Of a DNA stretch of 64,000 nucleotides, positions 18,300 through 28,315 are shown one piece after another; positions within the stretch are counted from its first letter, which is position 1; every line of letters begins with the position of its first letter. This DNA is from Lysinibacillus sp. PLM2 (lineage in GTDB: Bacteria; Bacillota; Bacilli; Bacillales_A; Planococcaceae), in assembly GCA_023168345.1 (NCBI GenBank), contig AP025689.1:1548001-1612000 (forward strand), in the 5' to 3' direction. Made by a program: the position numbers and the translations under genes. The notes under the pieces are model-generated. The model was not told where the DNA came from. It did no database searches and saw only the letters and a program-made list of their open reading frames with translations.

Positions 18300-18416
18300 A
18301 TGTGAAAGAATTTCCATAACTCAATCGAAAAATTCATGAATTTTTCACATTCTATTAAACATATCATGTTTGACTCTCGCAAAAATTTTGTATAACAATG
18401 TAAAATAAAGTTAAGG

Positions 18417-18441
18417 TAGGAGGTATGTTAAGTACCTCCTA
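18417..18441 (+). terminator. Hairpin after gpsA
   Basis: Perfect 9-bp stem TAGGAGGTA / TACCTCCTA with a 7-base loop, then a weak T-rich tail. Could terminate gpsA. The left arm holds an AGGAGG sequence. Confidence 0.55.
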
Positions 18442-18531
18442 TTCTTATTGTAACATTCTCGGGTATAATGATTGATGGTGTCATTTTTACCATATACATA
18501 CTAGTTAAAGTTGAAAGGTGGTCATGAATAT

Positions 18532-18798
18532 ATGCAAACAAATACTCTATTTGATCCAGGAATATTTGTCCTTAATTCTGCAGCAACTGGCCCACTTGGA
18601 CATTTGCCGGCTTTAGATGTAATGTGGATTTCCTTTTGGTCCATAGGTTTATTAATTTTTTCAGTACTGATATTGTCAGCGACAAGAAAATGGATTAAAA
18701 ATGGGTTTCTAGCAGCAATTTTTAAACTGTTCGCTTTTGTACTATTTTTATTTGGTTCGTATTTAATGGCTCTTGTCGTCTTTACATGGCCAGCGTAA
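18532..18798 (+). CDS. yphE: YphE, DUF2768 small membrane protein
   Basis: 88 residues with two membrane segments (MWISFWSIGLLIFSVLILSA and a segment ending in LMALVVFTWPA). Recognised as YphE/DUF2768 by the membrane part and by its place between gpsA and yphF-spoIVA. An N-terminal extension of about 30 residues (QTNTLFDPGIF...) precedes the conserved part, if ATG 18532 (after AAAGGTGG) is right; translation from the internal Met just before WISFW would remove it. Function unknown; located in a sporulation neighbourhood. Confidence 0.75.
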   Translation: MQTNTLFDPGIFVLNSAATGPLGHLPALDVMWISFWSIGLLIFSVLILSATRKWIKNGFLAAIFKLFAFVLFLFGSYLMALVVFTWPA

Positions 18799-18815
18799 TT
18801 AATTCGAGGTGAAAA

Positions 18816-19544
18816 ATGTTGAAAAATAGATGGAGAGTTAGTGCATTACTTATTATATTTTCAATTCTATTATCCGGATGTATGTATCCAGCGGAGCAAA
18901 GAGTTGAAAACCAAATACCTGATCAAGTTCAATTAGATGGTGTGCAAAGAGCAATCGAAGAATACCAAGCAGATACGGGTGTATTACCGATTAAAAACCG
19001 TGATATGGATACAGATATATTTATTAAATACCCAATTGATTTTGAAAAGCTTGTCCCAAAATATTTATCGAATACACCGGGTAACTCCTATGAAAAAGGA
19101 GGAATTTTTCAATATATAATTTGGGATCCAGAGGAAAACCCGACTGTAAAATTAGTTGACCTTAGATCAGCAGAAGCGATTCGTGATTTAAATATTCGAT
19201 TATTGCCTTTCAAATACCCAATGTTTAAATCAGCGATAACAGATTTTGTTTATACGGTCAATTATGAGGAATTGGGCTATGAAACTGAACTTACTGTCCC
19301 TAGTCCATATACAAATAATCAACTACCTCTCGTTCTTTCATCAGAAGGAGATATTTATGTTGATTATTCAATCGATTTAAATATTTTTATACAGGAGAAT
19401 AATCTAACACCAAAACCAGGTGAAGATATACGTATGTTATTAGTCGATGCGTACCCAGTAGTACCTGCATATTCCTTACCGTATACTGTGAATGAAAAAA
19501 ATGAGCCAATTTTCATGTACGACCCAACAAAAAAAGAGCAATAA
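18816..19544 (+). CDS. yphF: YphF, predicted lipoprotein
   Basis: 242 residues. A short signal peptide ends in the lipobox LLSGC (Cys22), so the mature protein should be lipid-anchored outside the membrane. The body has no motif I know; WDPEENPTVKLVDLRSAEAIRDLN is typical of YphF relatives. Position directly after yphE and before spoIVA supports the assignment. Function unknown. Confidence 0.82.
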   Translation: MLKNRWRVSALLIIFSILLSGCMYPAEQRVENQIPDQVQLDGVQRAIEEYQADTGVLPIKNRDMDTDIFIKYPIDFEKLVPKYLSNTPGNSYEKGGIFQYIIWDPEENPTVKLVDLRSAEAIRDLNIRLLPFKYPMFKSAITDFVYTVNYEELGYETELTVPSPYTNNQLPLVLSSEGDIYVDYSIDLNIFIQENNLTPKPGEDIRMLLVDAYPVVPAYSLPYTVNEKNEPIFMYDPTKKEQ

Positions 19545-19558
19545 AAATATATAATAAA

Positions 19559-19594
19559 GCACCTTGTACCGTTACGTACAGGGTGTTTATTTAT
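19559..19594 (+). terminator. Intrinsic terminator after yphF
   Basis: 11-bp stem (two G-U) from ACCTTGTAC at 19561 to GTACAGGGTGT ending 19586, then a T-rich run. Confidence 0.7.
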
Positions 19595-19772
19595 TTCTCG
19601 AATAATTATAAAAGTTAAGGGAAAAAGAAGTTTATTTGTAACATTTTTCGAAAGTGACAGACATAGAATAAAATCGAGCTTGAGAAATAAAAAGTGTTAC
19701 AACTTTTTCTAATTTTTATTCATGATATTATTCATTATCTCATAAACTGAATTACGTAAAGGAGGAGCTACA

Positions 19773-21251
19773 ATAGGCCAAGAAATCTTTCATCAAATAG
19801 CAGAGAGAACGAATGGGGATGTATATATCGGTGTTGTAGGACCTGTCAGAGTTGGAAAGTCTACTTTTGTGAAAAAAATGATGGAGTCAATTGTGCTCCC
19901 AAATATCGTAGATGAAGAAGATCGCAAAAGAGCACTGGACGAGCTGCCACAGAGTTCACCGGGTCCTGTTATTATGACTGCAGAACCAAAGTTTGTTCCT
20001 GCACAGGGTACACAAATTACTATTGGGGAAAGTGAAATACCTTTCCGAATTCGTTTTGCGGATTGTGTAGGGTATGTTATTGACGGTGTGAAAGGATATG
20101 AAGATGAGAATGGACCAAAGTATGTTCATACACCATGGCATACTGAAGCGATCCCATTCCAAGAAGCAGCAAAGATTGGTACAGACAAAGTTATAAGTGA
20201 TCACGCAAATATTGGTATAGTTGTGACGACAGATGGTACTGTTAATGGTATTGCTCGTCATGCAGCTCAAGTTGCAGAATCACAAATTGTTGAGCAATTA
20301 AAAGAAATTGGTAAGCCTTTTGTTGTTATTTTAAACAGCAGTATTCCAACTCATAGTAATACAATTGCGCTTCGCAACGAATTGTTCGAACGTTATGGAG
20401 TACCTGTAATCTCGGTATCTATCGATCAAATGTCATTGCGCGATATGGAGTATATTTTACAGGAAGCTTTATATGAATTCCCAGTGGAAGATATTGAAGT
20501 TGAAAAACCTGATTGGTTAGATGTATTAGATTCAACGCATCCAGTCAATCAAACATTATCTGAATCAGTAGCAAGTATACTAGATTCGATTACAAAAATT
20601 CGTGATGTTTCTCAAGCTGCAGAGGAATTAAAAGATCTTGATTTTATTGAAGATTGTGGTGTTGAAAGAGTCGATGCTGGATTAGGTGTTGCAACAGTTA
20701 GGATTTCATTAAAGCCTGATATTTATCGCGCGGTTTGCAACGAATGGTTAGACCAGCCGATAGAGTCCAAAAAAGATTGGTTATTATTTATAAAAGAAGC
20801 AGCTGAAGCAAAAAAAGCACAGAAACGTTTCCGTGAAGCTATTGAAGAAGCTTCTGAAAATGGTTATGGCGTGACACTGCCTACATTAGATGAGTTTGTA
20901 CCGAGTGAACCAGAAATGATTAAACAAAATAACTTCTATGGCGTTCGTATGAAAGCTTCTGCGCCATCTTATCATATTATTCGTATTGACATGGAAACAG
21001 AGTTTGCTCCATTAATAGGTACAGAATTTTATAGTCAGCAACTTTTAAAGGACCTACAGTATGCGTATAAACACGATCGTGAGGCATTATGGGAAACGCA
21101 ATTGTTTGGAACGCCATTACATGAAGTGTTAAAAGAGGGAATTCGATATAAAATGAATTCGGTACCAGCTAACGCGAAGAAGAGAATGCGTCAAACAATT
21201 GAAAGAATGGTAAATGAAGGTGACCGTGGTTTAGTAACGTTTATCATCTAG
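19773..21251 (+). CDS. spoIVA: Stage IV sporulation protein A, spore coat ATPase
   Basis: 492 codons, the same length as B. subtilis SpoIVA. It has the N-terminal segment QEIFHQIAERTNGD and Walker A GPVRVGKS (residues 23-30). SpoIVA hydrolyses ATP to polymerise into the basal layer of the spore coat on the forespore. The frame has no ATG, GTG or TTG between the stop at 19743 and the Walker A. The only codon at a correct distance from the strong AAAGGAGGAG (19758-19766) and at the right homologous position is ATA at 19773. The first usual start, GTG 19869, would delete the ATP site. The ATA is therefore taken as the start, or as a mutated or misread ATG. Confidence 0.88.
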   Translation: MGQEIFHQIAERTNGDVYIGVVGPVRVGKSTFVKKMMESIVLPNIVDEEDRKRALDELPQSSPGPVIMTAEPKFVPAQGTQITIGESEIPFRIRFADCVGYVIDGVKGYEDENGPKYVHTPWHTEAIPFQEAAKIGTDKVISDHANIGIVVTTDGTVNGIARHAAQVAESQIVEQLKEIGKPFVVILNSSIPTHSNTIALRNELFERYGVPVISVSIDQMSLRDMEYILQEALYEFPVEDIEVEKPDWLDVLDSTHPVNQTLSESVASILDSITKIRDVSQAAEELKDLDFIEDCGVERVDAGLGVATVRISLKPDIYRAVCNEWLDQPIESKKDWLLFIKEAAEAKKAQKRFREAIEEASENGYGVTLPTLDEFVPSEPEMIKQNNFYGVRMKASAPSYHIIRIDMETEFAPLIGTEFYSQQLLKDLQYAYKHDREALWETQLFGTPLHEVLKEGIRYKMNSVPANAKKRMRQTIERMVNEGDRGLVTFII

Positions 21252-21292
21252 ATATTCAAATAGGGTCAAAAAAACACAATAAAAAATTATCA

Positions 21293-21327
21293 GGACTTTT
21301 CATTTCTTAGGTGAAAAGTCCTTTTAT
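21293..21327 (+). terminator. Intrinsic terminator after spoIVA
   Basis: AGGACTTTTCA (21293-21303) / TGAAAAGTCCT (21313-21323) followed by T-rich sequence. Confidence 0.85.
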
Positions 21328-21328
21328 T

Positions 21329-21357
21329 TGTGTAAACTTATAAAAAAACCTATTATA
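21329..21357 (+). promoter_or_regulatory. Possible hbs promoter
   Basis: TTGTGT, 17 bases, TATTAT (21352-21357), about 100 bases upstream of hbs, partly overlapping the spoIVA terminator tail. Confidence 0.45.
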
Positions 21358-21456
21358 CTTTGGAAAAACATGAATAAATACAGTTGCACCAAGGTTTTCA
21401 ATGTGTTACTCTTTTTACAGGATTTAGCTTCTACCCTTTGAGAGGAGGTGAATGGT

Positions 21457-21729
21457 GTGAATAAAACAGAATTAGTAAACTCTGTTGCTGAAGCTGCAGC
21501 TCTTTCTAAAAAAGACGCTTCTAAAGCAGTTGAAGCTGTATTTGATACAATTCAAGATGCTCTTGCAAAGGGTGACAAAGTACAATTAATCGGTTTTGGT
21601 AACTTTGAAGTACGTGAACGTGCGGCTCGTAAAGGTCGTAACCCACAAACTGGTAAAGAAATCGAAATCGCTGCTAGCAAAGTACCTGCTTTCAAACCAG
21701 GTAAAGCGCTTAAAGATGCTGTAAAATAA
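21457..21729 (+). CDS. hbs: DNA-binding protein HU (HBsu)
   Basis: 90 residues starting at GTG 21457 (GGAGGTG at 21444-21450; an in-frame GTG at 21448 overlaps it). Start [12 protein letters not shown] and the DNA-binding arm [21 protein letters not shown] are nearly identical to B. subtilis HBsu. It compacts the nucleoid. The codon choice (many GCT/CGT/GGT) suggests high expression. It has its own strong terminator. Confidence 0.97.
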   Translation: MNKTELVNSVAEAAALSKKDASKAVEAVFDTIQDALAKGDKVQLIGFGNFEVRERAARKGRNPQTGKEIEIAASKVPAFKPGKALKDAVK

Positions 21730-21749
21730 TACACGTCTTGCAGTTACAT

Positions 21750-21786
21750 AGAGCAGCCATCATTTTTTGATGGCTGCTCTTTTTTA
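21750..21786 (+). terminator. Intrinsic terminator after hbs
   Basis: Perfect 13-bp stem AGAGCAGCCATCA / TGATGGCTGCTCT (21750-21762, 21768-21780) then six T. Confidence 0.95.
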
Positions 21787-21995
21787 GCGGATTCACTAAT
21801 TACAAAAATAACAACTACATATTAAATTATTAATATGAAAGTTTGAACATAGTAATGTTAATGAAAATACATAAAATTATTCAATTCTACTTTGGTTTAA
21901 ATAGAGGAATTTCTATTTTTGCGATTAATGTCGGTATATGCTACGATTCAATTTAGCAGGTTTAAGCTCTTAGCGTTTTAGGAGGATACAAAAAA

Positions 21996-22565
21996 ATGTC
22001 AAAAGTTGATTTAGAAAAAATAGAGGAAGCAGTAAAAATGATATTAGAAGCAGTTGGTGAAGATGTTAATCGTGAAGGGTTACTAGATACTCCAAAACGT
22101 GTTTCTAAAATGTATGAAGAAATGTTCAGTGGGATTGGGGAAGATCCTAGAGAATACTTTAGTACGGTATTTCATGAGGATCATGAAGAGCTTGTCCTTG
22201 TTAAAGATATACCTTTTTATTCGATGTGTGAGCATCACTTAGTTCCATTTTACGGCAAAGCACATATTGCATACATTCCAAGGGATGGGCGTGTTGCAGG
22301 TTTAAGCAAACTTGGACGCTGTGTAGAATCGGTTGCTCGTAGACCTCAACTACAAGAGAGAATTACATCAACAGTTGCAGATAGTATTATGGAAATGTTG
22401 ACCCCTCATGGAGTTTACGTTGTTATAGAAGCTGAGCATATGTGCATGACAATGCGGGGATTGAAAAAGCCTGGTTCAAAAACGGTGACCTCTGCCGCTC
22501 GTGGAATTTTTGAAAATGATGAAAATAAACGTAGAGAAGTTATTTCATTTATTCAAATGTCTTAA
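21996..22565 (+). CDS. folE: GTP cyclohydrolase I
   Basis: 189 residues (MtrA in B. subtilis). Zinc ligands and catalytic residues are in [19 protein letters not shown] and [28 protein letters not shown] is typical. It converts GTP to dihydroneopterin triphosphate, the first step of folate synthesis. TAGGAGG precedes the ATG. It is followed by mtrB, the classic mtrAB operon. Confidence 0.96.
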   Translation: MSKVDLEKIEEAVKMILEAVGEDVNREGLLDTPKRVSKMYEEMFSGIGEDPREYFSTVFHEDHEELVLVKDIPFYSMCEHHLVPFYGKAHIAYIPRDGRVAGLSKLGRCVESVARRPQLQERITSTVADSIMEMLTPHGVYVVIEAEHMCMTMRGLKKPGSKTVTSAARGIFENDENKRREVISFIQMS

Positions 22566-22624
22566 TTTAGCTAGTTGATTGTGATATGATGTACAAAGAA
22601 AATTGAATCGAGGAGAAGTAGAAA

Positions 22625-22846
22625 ATGGCAGAAACAGATTATATTATCATTCGTGCTGAAGAAGATGGCGTTCATGTAATCGGATTAACACGTGGTTCAG
22701 ATACAAAATTTCATCATTCTGAAAAATTAGATTCTGGTGAAGTGATGATTGCACAGTTCACTGAACATACATCTGCAATGAAAATTCGTGGAAAAGCTCA
22801 AATTTTTTCAGCATACGGTACTGTTGAAAGTGGAAAGAAAAAATAA
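22625..22846 (+). CDS. mtrB: trp RNA-binding attenuation protein TRAP (MtrB)
   Basis: 73 residues, closely matching B. subtilis [43 protein letters not shown] holds the tryptophan pocket and the KKR-type RNA contacts (Lys and Arg in KFHH and KIRG). It forms an 11-subunit ring that, with tryptophan, binds G/UAG repeats in trp leader RNA. The trp operon is not in the nearby supraoperon, so its targets must be elsewhere. Confidence 0.95.
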   Translation: MAETDYIIIRAEEDGVHVIGLTRGSDTKFHHSEKLDSGEVMIAQFTEHTSAMKIRGKAQIFSAYGTVESGKKK

Positions 22847-22921
22847 AATTGTTTGGTATTGACCAACTAGCTAATGTTTAAGTATAAGCATTCGCACTTT
22901 AAGTGGAATGGAGTAATATAG

Positions 22922-23671
22922 ATGGATGCAACTTACATTCAGAATTCTATTGAACAACTTAAATTGAATATATACAATCAATTACATCATAGTACTTTAC
23001 TTAAATATACTGGGGAGCCGGTTTTAAATAATCATCAATTGTTTTATCTACTTTTACCTTTTTTGAATGGTGAAAATTGGGATGAAAATTTAAATATAAG
23101 CGCTGTTACAATCGGTATGGTTCATGCATCTTTAAGTGAACACGATAAGATTCATGAACAAAACGCAACAAGTAAAGAACAACAATTAACTGTATTATCC
23201 GGGGATTTTTATAGTGGACGATATTATCAACTGTTAGCGAATACAGGGAATATTTTTTTAATTAGAAAAATTTCTGAAGGTATAGTAAATCGTTGTGAAC
23301 AACAAATGAAAGTCTATGAACCAAATAAGTTGACGATAAATGAATGGTTAAATAGTTTACTTACAATTGAAACGGAACTTATCAAAAAATACTATTCGTT
23401 CTATCATTTTGAAAAATATAATACTATTATGACAAAAAGTTTATTATTGCTTAGATTAAACGAAGAATTAATGAATTATCAAAATGGCAATGTGACAGCT
23501 TTCATCAAAAATATGATGGGTAGCTTAAATAAATTTGAAACTATTGATTCGGTAATTAACCAAGAGGTAGAAACGCTAATTGAGAGTCTAAATGAATATC
23601 TTCAAACGTCTTCTGTTCTAAAAGACGAGCTTAAGTTATACATAAAGAAACAAATAGCGGTTTGTCGTTAA
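22922..23671 (+). CDS. hepS: Heptaprenyl diphosphate synthase component 1
   Basis: 249 residues, helical, no catalytic Asp-rich motifs, matching the small regulatory subunit HepS (GerCA). It pairs with HepT to set product length for the menaquinone-7 side chain. YSGRYYQLLANTGNI and IRKISEGIVNRCEQQM are family-typical. First gene of hepS-menG-hepT. Confidence 0.9.
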   Translation: MDATYIQNSIEQLKLNIYNQLHHSTLLKYTGEPVLNNHQLFYLLLPFLNGENWDENLNISAVTIGMVHASLSEHDKIHEQNATSKEQQLTVLSGDFYSGRYYQLLANTGNIFLIRKISEGIVNRCEQQMKVYEPNKLTINEWLNSLLTIETELIKKYYSFYHFEKYNTIMTKSLLLLRLNEELMNYQNGNVTAFIKNMMGSLNKFETIDSVINQEVETLIESLNEYLQTSSVLKDELKLYIKKQIAVCR

Positions 23672-23690
23672 TTAGAAAGGTTATGAAAAT

Positions 23691-24395
23691 ATGGCAAAAT
23701 CAAAAGAAGAACGTGTACATGAAGTTTTTGAAAATATTTCAGACAACTATGATAAGATGAATTCGGTTATCAGCTTCCAGCTCCATGTAAAATGGCGCGG
23801 TGATACGATGAAACGAATGAATGTAAAGCCGGGTTCTAAATGTTTAGATGTTTGTTGTGGAACTGCGGATTGGACAGTAGCATTAGCAAAAGCAACTGGC
23901 GAATCTGGCATAGTAAAAGGTCTCGATTTTAGTAAAAACATGTTAAAGGTTGGCGAACAAAAAGTAAAGCCATTTCCACAGGTTGAACTTATACACGGCA
24001 ATGCAATGGAATTGCCTTTTGAAGATAATACGTTTGATTATGTCACGATAGGATTTGGACTTAGAAATGTACCTGATTATATTAAAGTATTAAAGGAAAT
24101 GAATCGTGTGTTAAAACCAGGTGGGATGGCAGTGTGTCTTGAGACTTCGCAGCCAGAAATTCCTGTTTATAGACAACTTTTCCGTTTCTACTTTAAATAT
24201 ATCATGCCATTATTTGGTAAACTACTTGCAAAGAGCTACAAAGAATATTCTTGGTTACAGGAATCCGCGAGCGATTTCCCAGGTATGAAAAAGTTGGCTT
24301 TTATGTTTGAAGAAGCAGGTTTTGAGCGAGTAAGCTATAAAGGGTATAGTGGTGGTGCTGCTGCTATGCATATGGGATTTAAAAAAGAAATTTAG
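23691..24395 (+). CDS. menG: Demethylmenaquinone methyltransferase
   Basis: 234 residues (UbiE/MenG, GerCB). SAM motif [11 protein letters not shown] (~residues 48-58), with [15 protein letters not shown] and [16 protein letters not shown] following. It adds the methyl group in the last step of menaquinone synthesis. It sits between the two subunits of the prenyl synthase, so side chain and final methylation are co-expressed. Confidence 0.95.
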   Translation: MAKSKEERVHEVFENISDNYDKMNSVISFQLHVKWRGDTMKRMNVKPGSKCLDVCCGTADWTVALAKATGESGIVKGLDFSKNMLKVGEQKVKPFPQVELIHGNAMELPFEDNTFDYVTIGFGLRNVPDYIKVLKEMNRVLKPGGMAVCLETSQPEIPVYRQLFRFYFKYIMPLFGKLLAKSYKEYSWLQESASDFPGMKKLAFMFEEAGFERVSYKGYSGGAAAMHMGFKKEI

Positions 24396-24413
24396 TGGGA
24401 GAAGGTTTTACGC

Positions 24414-25388
24414 GTGGAAAAGATGAAGTTAAAAATGCTCTATTCCGACTTGAAACAGGACATAGACATCATCGAAAAAGAATTAGAAAAAGCGCTAAAC
24501 TCGTCTTCACACTTAATCAATGAAGCTTCTCTCCATTTATTGCAGGCGGGCGGGAAACGAATACGTCCAGTTTTTGTTTTAATTAGTGCGAAATTTGGTA
24601 ATTATAATATCGATGAGATTAAAAATATCGCAGTACCACTTGAATTAATACATTCTGCTTCCCTTGTTCATGATGACGTAATTGATAATTCTGACATGAG
24701 AAGAGGCAGATATACTGTAAAAGCACAATGGAACAATCGGGTTGCAATGTATACTGGCGACTATATTTTTGCCCGTGCTTTAGAGTATGTAACATCTATT
24801 GAGAATCAAGCAGTCCATAAAATTTTGGCGCATACAATGGTCGAAATTTGTAACGGTGAAGTCATTCAAATTGAGGATAAGTTTCGTTTGAATCAAAACA
24901 TCAAGGATTATTTTAGAAGAATAAAAAGAAAAACGGCATTATTAATCGAATCTAGCTGTGAGTTAGGTGCAATCGTTGGTGGGGCAGAACCAGAAGTTGT
25001 TCGACATCTTAAAAGATTTGGTTACTATGTAGGAATGAGTTATCAAATCATTGATGATATTTTAGACTTTACATCAACTGATAAGCAGCTTGGTAAACCG
25101 GCAGGTAGTGATTTATTGCAAGGGAATATTACCTTGCCTATATTGTTACTGAAGGATCAACCGAAAATTCAAAAGTTTATTACTGCGGCTTCTAATGGTT
25201 TTGTTACAGAGGATGAGCGATTAGAAATGCTTGAAGTTGTTCGAAATTCGGATGCGATTAAAAAAGCAACACTAGTAAGTAATCAATATTTGCTGAAAGC
25301 TTTAAAGGAAGTGGAAGCGCTACCTAATATTCCGATGAAAAAGAAATTACGAGATATAGCATTATTTATTGGGAAAAGAAAATATTAA
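24414..25388 (+). CDS. hepT: Heptaprenyl diphosphate synthase component 2
   Basis: 324 residues. First Asp-rich motif HDDVIDNSDMRRG and second DDILDFTS are intact, as are GGKRIRP and KTA(L) regions, so this is the catalytic trans-prenyltransferase subunit. GTG 24414 fits the AGAAGG site; an ATG at 24423 (MKLKMLYSDL) also aligns with homologues. It condenses isopentenyl diphosphate units to C35. Confidence 0.93.
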   Translation: MEKMKLKMLYSDLKQDIDIIEKELEKALNSSSHLINEASLHLLQAGGKRIRPVFVLISAKFGNYNIDEIKNIAVPLELIHSASLVHDDVIDNSDMRRGRYTVKAQWNNRVAMYTGDYIFARALEYVTSIENQAVHKILAHTMVEICNGEVIQIEDKFRLNQNIKDYFRRIKRKTALLIESSCELGAIVGGAEPEVVRHLKRFGYYVGMSYQIIDDILDFTSTDKQLGKPAGSDLLQGNITLPILLLKDQPKIQKFITAASNGFVTEDERLEMLEVVRNSDAIKKATLVSNQYLLKALKEVEALPNIPMKKKLRDIALFIGKRKY

Positions 25389-25413
25389 CTTTACTTAAGA
25401 AGTTTTGTAAGAG

Positions 25414-25442
25414 TTGATGTATTAATGTTATTTTGGTAATAT
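25414..25442 (+). promoter_or_regulatory. SigA promoter of ndk
   Basis: TTGATG (25414-25419), 17 bases, TAATAT (25437-25442). A perfect palindrome GTGAAA-AATA-TTTCAC at 25453-25468 falls at the predicted start of the transcript. Confidence 0.65.
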
Positions 25443-25498
25443 TTATCGGTAGGTGAAAAATATTTCACTTTATTCGAAACTAAGGAGTGTAATTAAAA

Positions 25499-25915
25499 AT
25501 GGCTATCGAAAAAACTTTTATAATGGTTAAACCAGATGGTGTACAACGTCAAGTAGTAGGTGACATTATCGACCGTTTTGAGCGTCGTGGTTTTACAATG
25601 AAAGGCGCTAAACTAATGAACGTATCTCGTGAATTAGCAGAAGAACACTATGCTGAACATAAAGAACGCCCATTCTTTGGAGAATTAGTTGACTTCATTA
25701 CTTCTGGTCCTGTATTTGCAATGGTATGGGAAGGCGAAAACGTAATTCAATTAGCACGTATTATGATGGGTGCTACGAAACCAGAAGAATCTTCACCTGG
25801 TACAATCCGTGGTGACTATGCAGTTACAATTTCAGAAAACGTTATTCACGGTTCTGATTCACCTGAATCTGCTGAACGTGAAATTCAATTATGGTTCGGT
25901 AGCGAATTAGTATAA
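25499..25915 (+). CDS. ndk: Nucleoside diphosphate kinase
   Basis: 138 residues. [15 protein letters not shown] at the start and the active-site histidine in [17 protein letters not shown]. It balances NTP pools by phosphate transfer through that His. The C-terminus stops about ten residues earlier than in B. subtilis (148 residues, ending in a region after NEEL). That tail is not catalytic, so the enzyme should work. Strong codon bias suggests high expression. Confidence 0.95.
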   Translation: MAIEKTFIMVKPDGVQRQVVGDIIDRFERRGFTMKGAKLMNVSRELAEEHYAEHKERPFFGELVDFITSGPVFAMVWEGENVIQLARIMMGATKPEESSPGTIRGDYAVTISENVIHGSDSPESAEREIQLWFGSELV

Positions 25916-25928
25916 TATAGCCTCTTAG

Positions 25929-25959
25929 AGCAACTATCATTTTCGATAGTTGCTTTTCT
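25929..25959 (+). terminator. Intrinsic terminator after ndk
   Basis: AGCAACTATC (25929-25938) / GATAGTTGCT (25945-25954) and T-rich tail. Confidence 0.88.
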
Positions 25960-26107
25960 ATTTTACTCTCGTTTAAATTTAGCTAAAATATATAGAACTA
26001 CTTGTTTAAATTCAAAATTTCCTCAAATTATCTTAAATATAGGCTGATTTCATTAAAAATATTTTGAAATCAATAAAGATTCGATATAATGAATTTACGT
26101 CATATGA

Positions 26108-26893
<786 letters not shown>

Positions 26894-26951
26894 TGAGGGT
26901 ATTAAGATAAAGGTAAGGATGCCCAGTATGGATAAGTGATTCCTAAGTTTT

Positions 26952-26985
26952 ACGCTTTTCGTACAATGTGCGAGAAGCGTTTTTA
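26952..26985 (+). terminator. Intrinsic terminator after cheR
   Basis: ACGCTTTTCG (26952-26961) / CGAGAAGCGT (26971-26980, one G-U) then TTTTTAT. Confidence 0.85.
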
Positions 26986-27131
26986 TATAAATTTTTCTAT
27001 TTTTCAAAGCGCGAATAAGAAAATATAGAACAATCATTGGAAATATTCAGAAATCGCCATGTATTTTCGGTTATAATATGTTAAGATAAAAATTATTCAT
27101 ACTTTAGCGAGTTGAAGGGAGAAAGTGTTTT

Positions 27132-28313
27132 ATGCGTTACTTAACAGCAGGGGAGTCACATGGTCCTCAATTAACTACTATTATCGAGGGGTTACCGTCC
27201 CTTTTACCAATAACTGCAGAGCAAATAAATTATGATTTAAAACGACGTCAAGGTGGACATGGTCGTGGAAGAAGAATGCAAATTGAAACAGATACTGTTG
27301 AGATTGTAGGTGGGGTTCGACATGGTAAAACATTAGGATCACCAGTTGCATTAGTTGTAAAAAATGATGATTGGAAGCATTGGACAAAAATTATGGGGGC
27401 AGATCCACTGCCAGAAGATATAGATCCAAATGAAATAAAACGTCAAGTATCACGTCCTCGCCCTGGACATGCTGATTTAGTAGGTGGTATGAAGTATGGA
27501 CACCGCGATTTGCGTAATGTGTTAGAACGTTCTAGTGCACGGGAAACGACAGTGCGAGTGGCAGTTGGGTCCGTTGCAAAGGCATTACTTAAAGAACTTG
27601 GTATTTCTATTGTGTCACATGTTACTGAAATTGGTGGTATTAAGGCCGATACTTCAAAAGTAGAGGGTAAAACAATCGGTGAAATTCGCTCAATTGTTGA
27701 AAAGGATCCAGTATACTGTGTCGATCCATCTGCGTCTGAGAAAATGGTGCAATTGATTGATGATACAAAAAAAGAAGGAAATTCTATTGGTGGCGTTGTA
27801 GAAGTAATTGTTGATGGCATGCCAGCGGGTGTTGGTTCTTATGTACATTATGATCGAAAATTAGATGGTAAATTAGCTCAAGCAATGCTTTCAATTAACG
27901 CTTTTAAAGGTGTTGAATTTGGTTTAGGTTTTGAAATGGCTCGTATTAAAGGCTCAGAAGTTCATGATGAAATTTTATGGAACGAGGAAGAGGGCTATAC
28001 TCGTCGTACGAACCGTCTAGGTGGTTTAGAAGGCGGTATGACAACAGGCATGCCAATCGTTGTAAGAGGAGTAATGAAACCTATTCCTACCCTATATAAA
28101 CCGTTACAAAGTGTTGATATTGAAACAAAAGAACCATTTAAAGCGAGTGTGGAACGTTCCGATGCATGTGCAGTCCCTGCTGCTTCAATTGTTGCGGAAA
28201 ATGTGATCGCATGGGAGATTGCAAAAGCAATTATAGAACAATTCCATAGCGATCAATTGCCACAATTAAAATCTCAGATTGATGAAATGCGTAAGTACGC
28301 GAAGGAGTTTTAA
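27132..28313 (+). CDS. aroF: Chorismate synthase
   Basis: 393 residues (aroF in Bacillus naming, aroC in E. coli). [24 protein letters not shown] and [10 protein letters not shown] flavin/substrate motifs are all present. It makes chorismate from 5-enolpyruvylshikimate-3-phosphate using reduced FMN. First gene of a tightly packed aromatic supraoperon. Confidence 0.96.
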   Translation: MRYLTAGESHGPQLTTIIEGLPSLLPITAEQINYDLKRRQGGHGRGRRMQIETDTVEIVGGVRHGKTLGSPVALVVKNDDWKHWTKIMGADPLPEDIDPNEIKRQVSRPRPGHADLVGGMKYGHRDLRNVLERSSARETTVRVAVGSVAKALLKELGISIVSHVTEIGGIKADTSKVEGKTIGEIRSIVEKDPVYCVDPSASEKMVQLIDDTKKEGNSIGGVVEVIVDGMPAGVGSYVHYDRKLDGKLAQAMLSINAFKGVEFGLGFEMARIKGSEVHDEILWNEEEGYTRRTNRLGGLEGGMTTGMPIVVRGVMKPIPTLYKPLQSVDIETKEPFKASVERSDACAVPAASIVAENVIAWEIAKAIIEQFHSDQLPQLKSQIDEMRKYAKEF

Positions 28314-28315
28314 TG

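Noticed and set aside
19719-19748. SigE promoter upstream of spoIVA
   Set aside because: CATAAACT at 19741-19748 resembles a SigE -10, but no -35 at proper spacing was found, so I did not list it.
19869-21251. spoIVA starting at GTG 19869
   Set aside because: This would remove the Walker A ATP site and the conserved N-terminus; no ribosome site precedes it.
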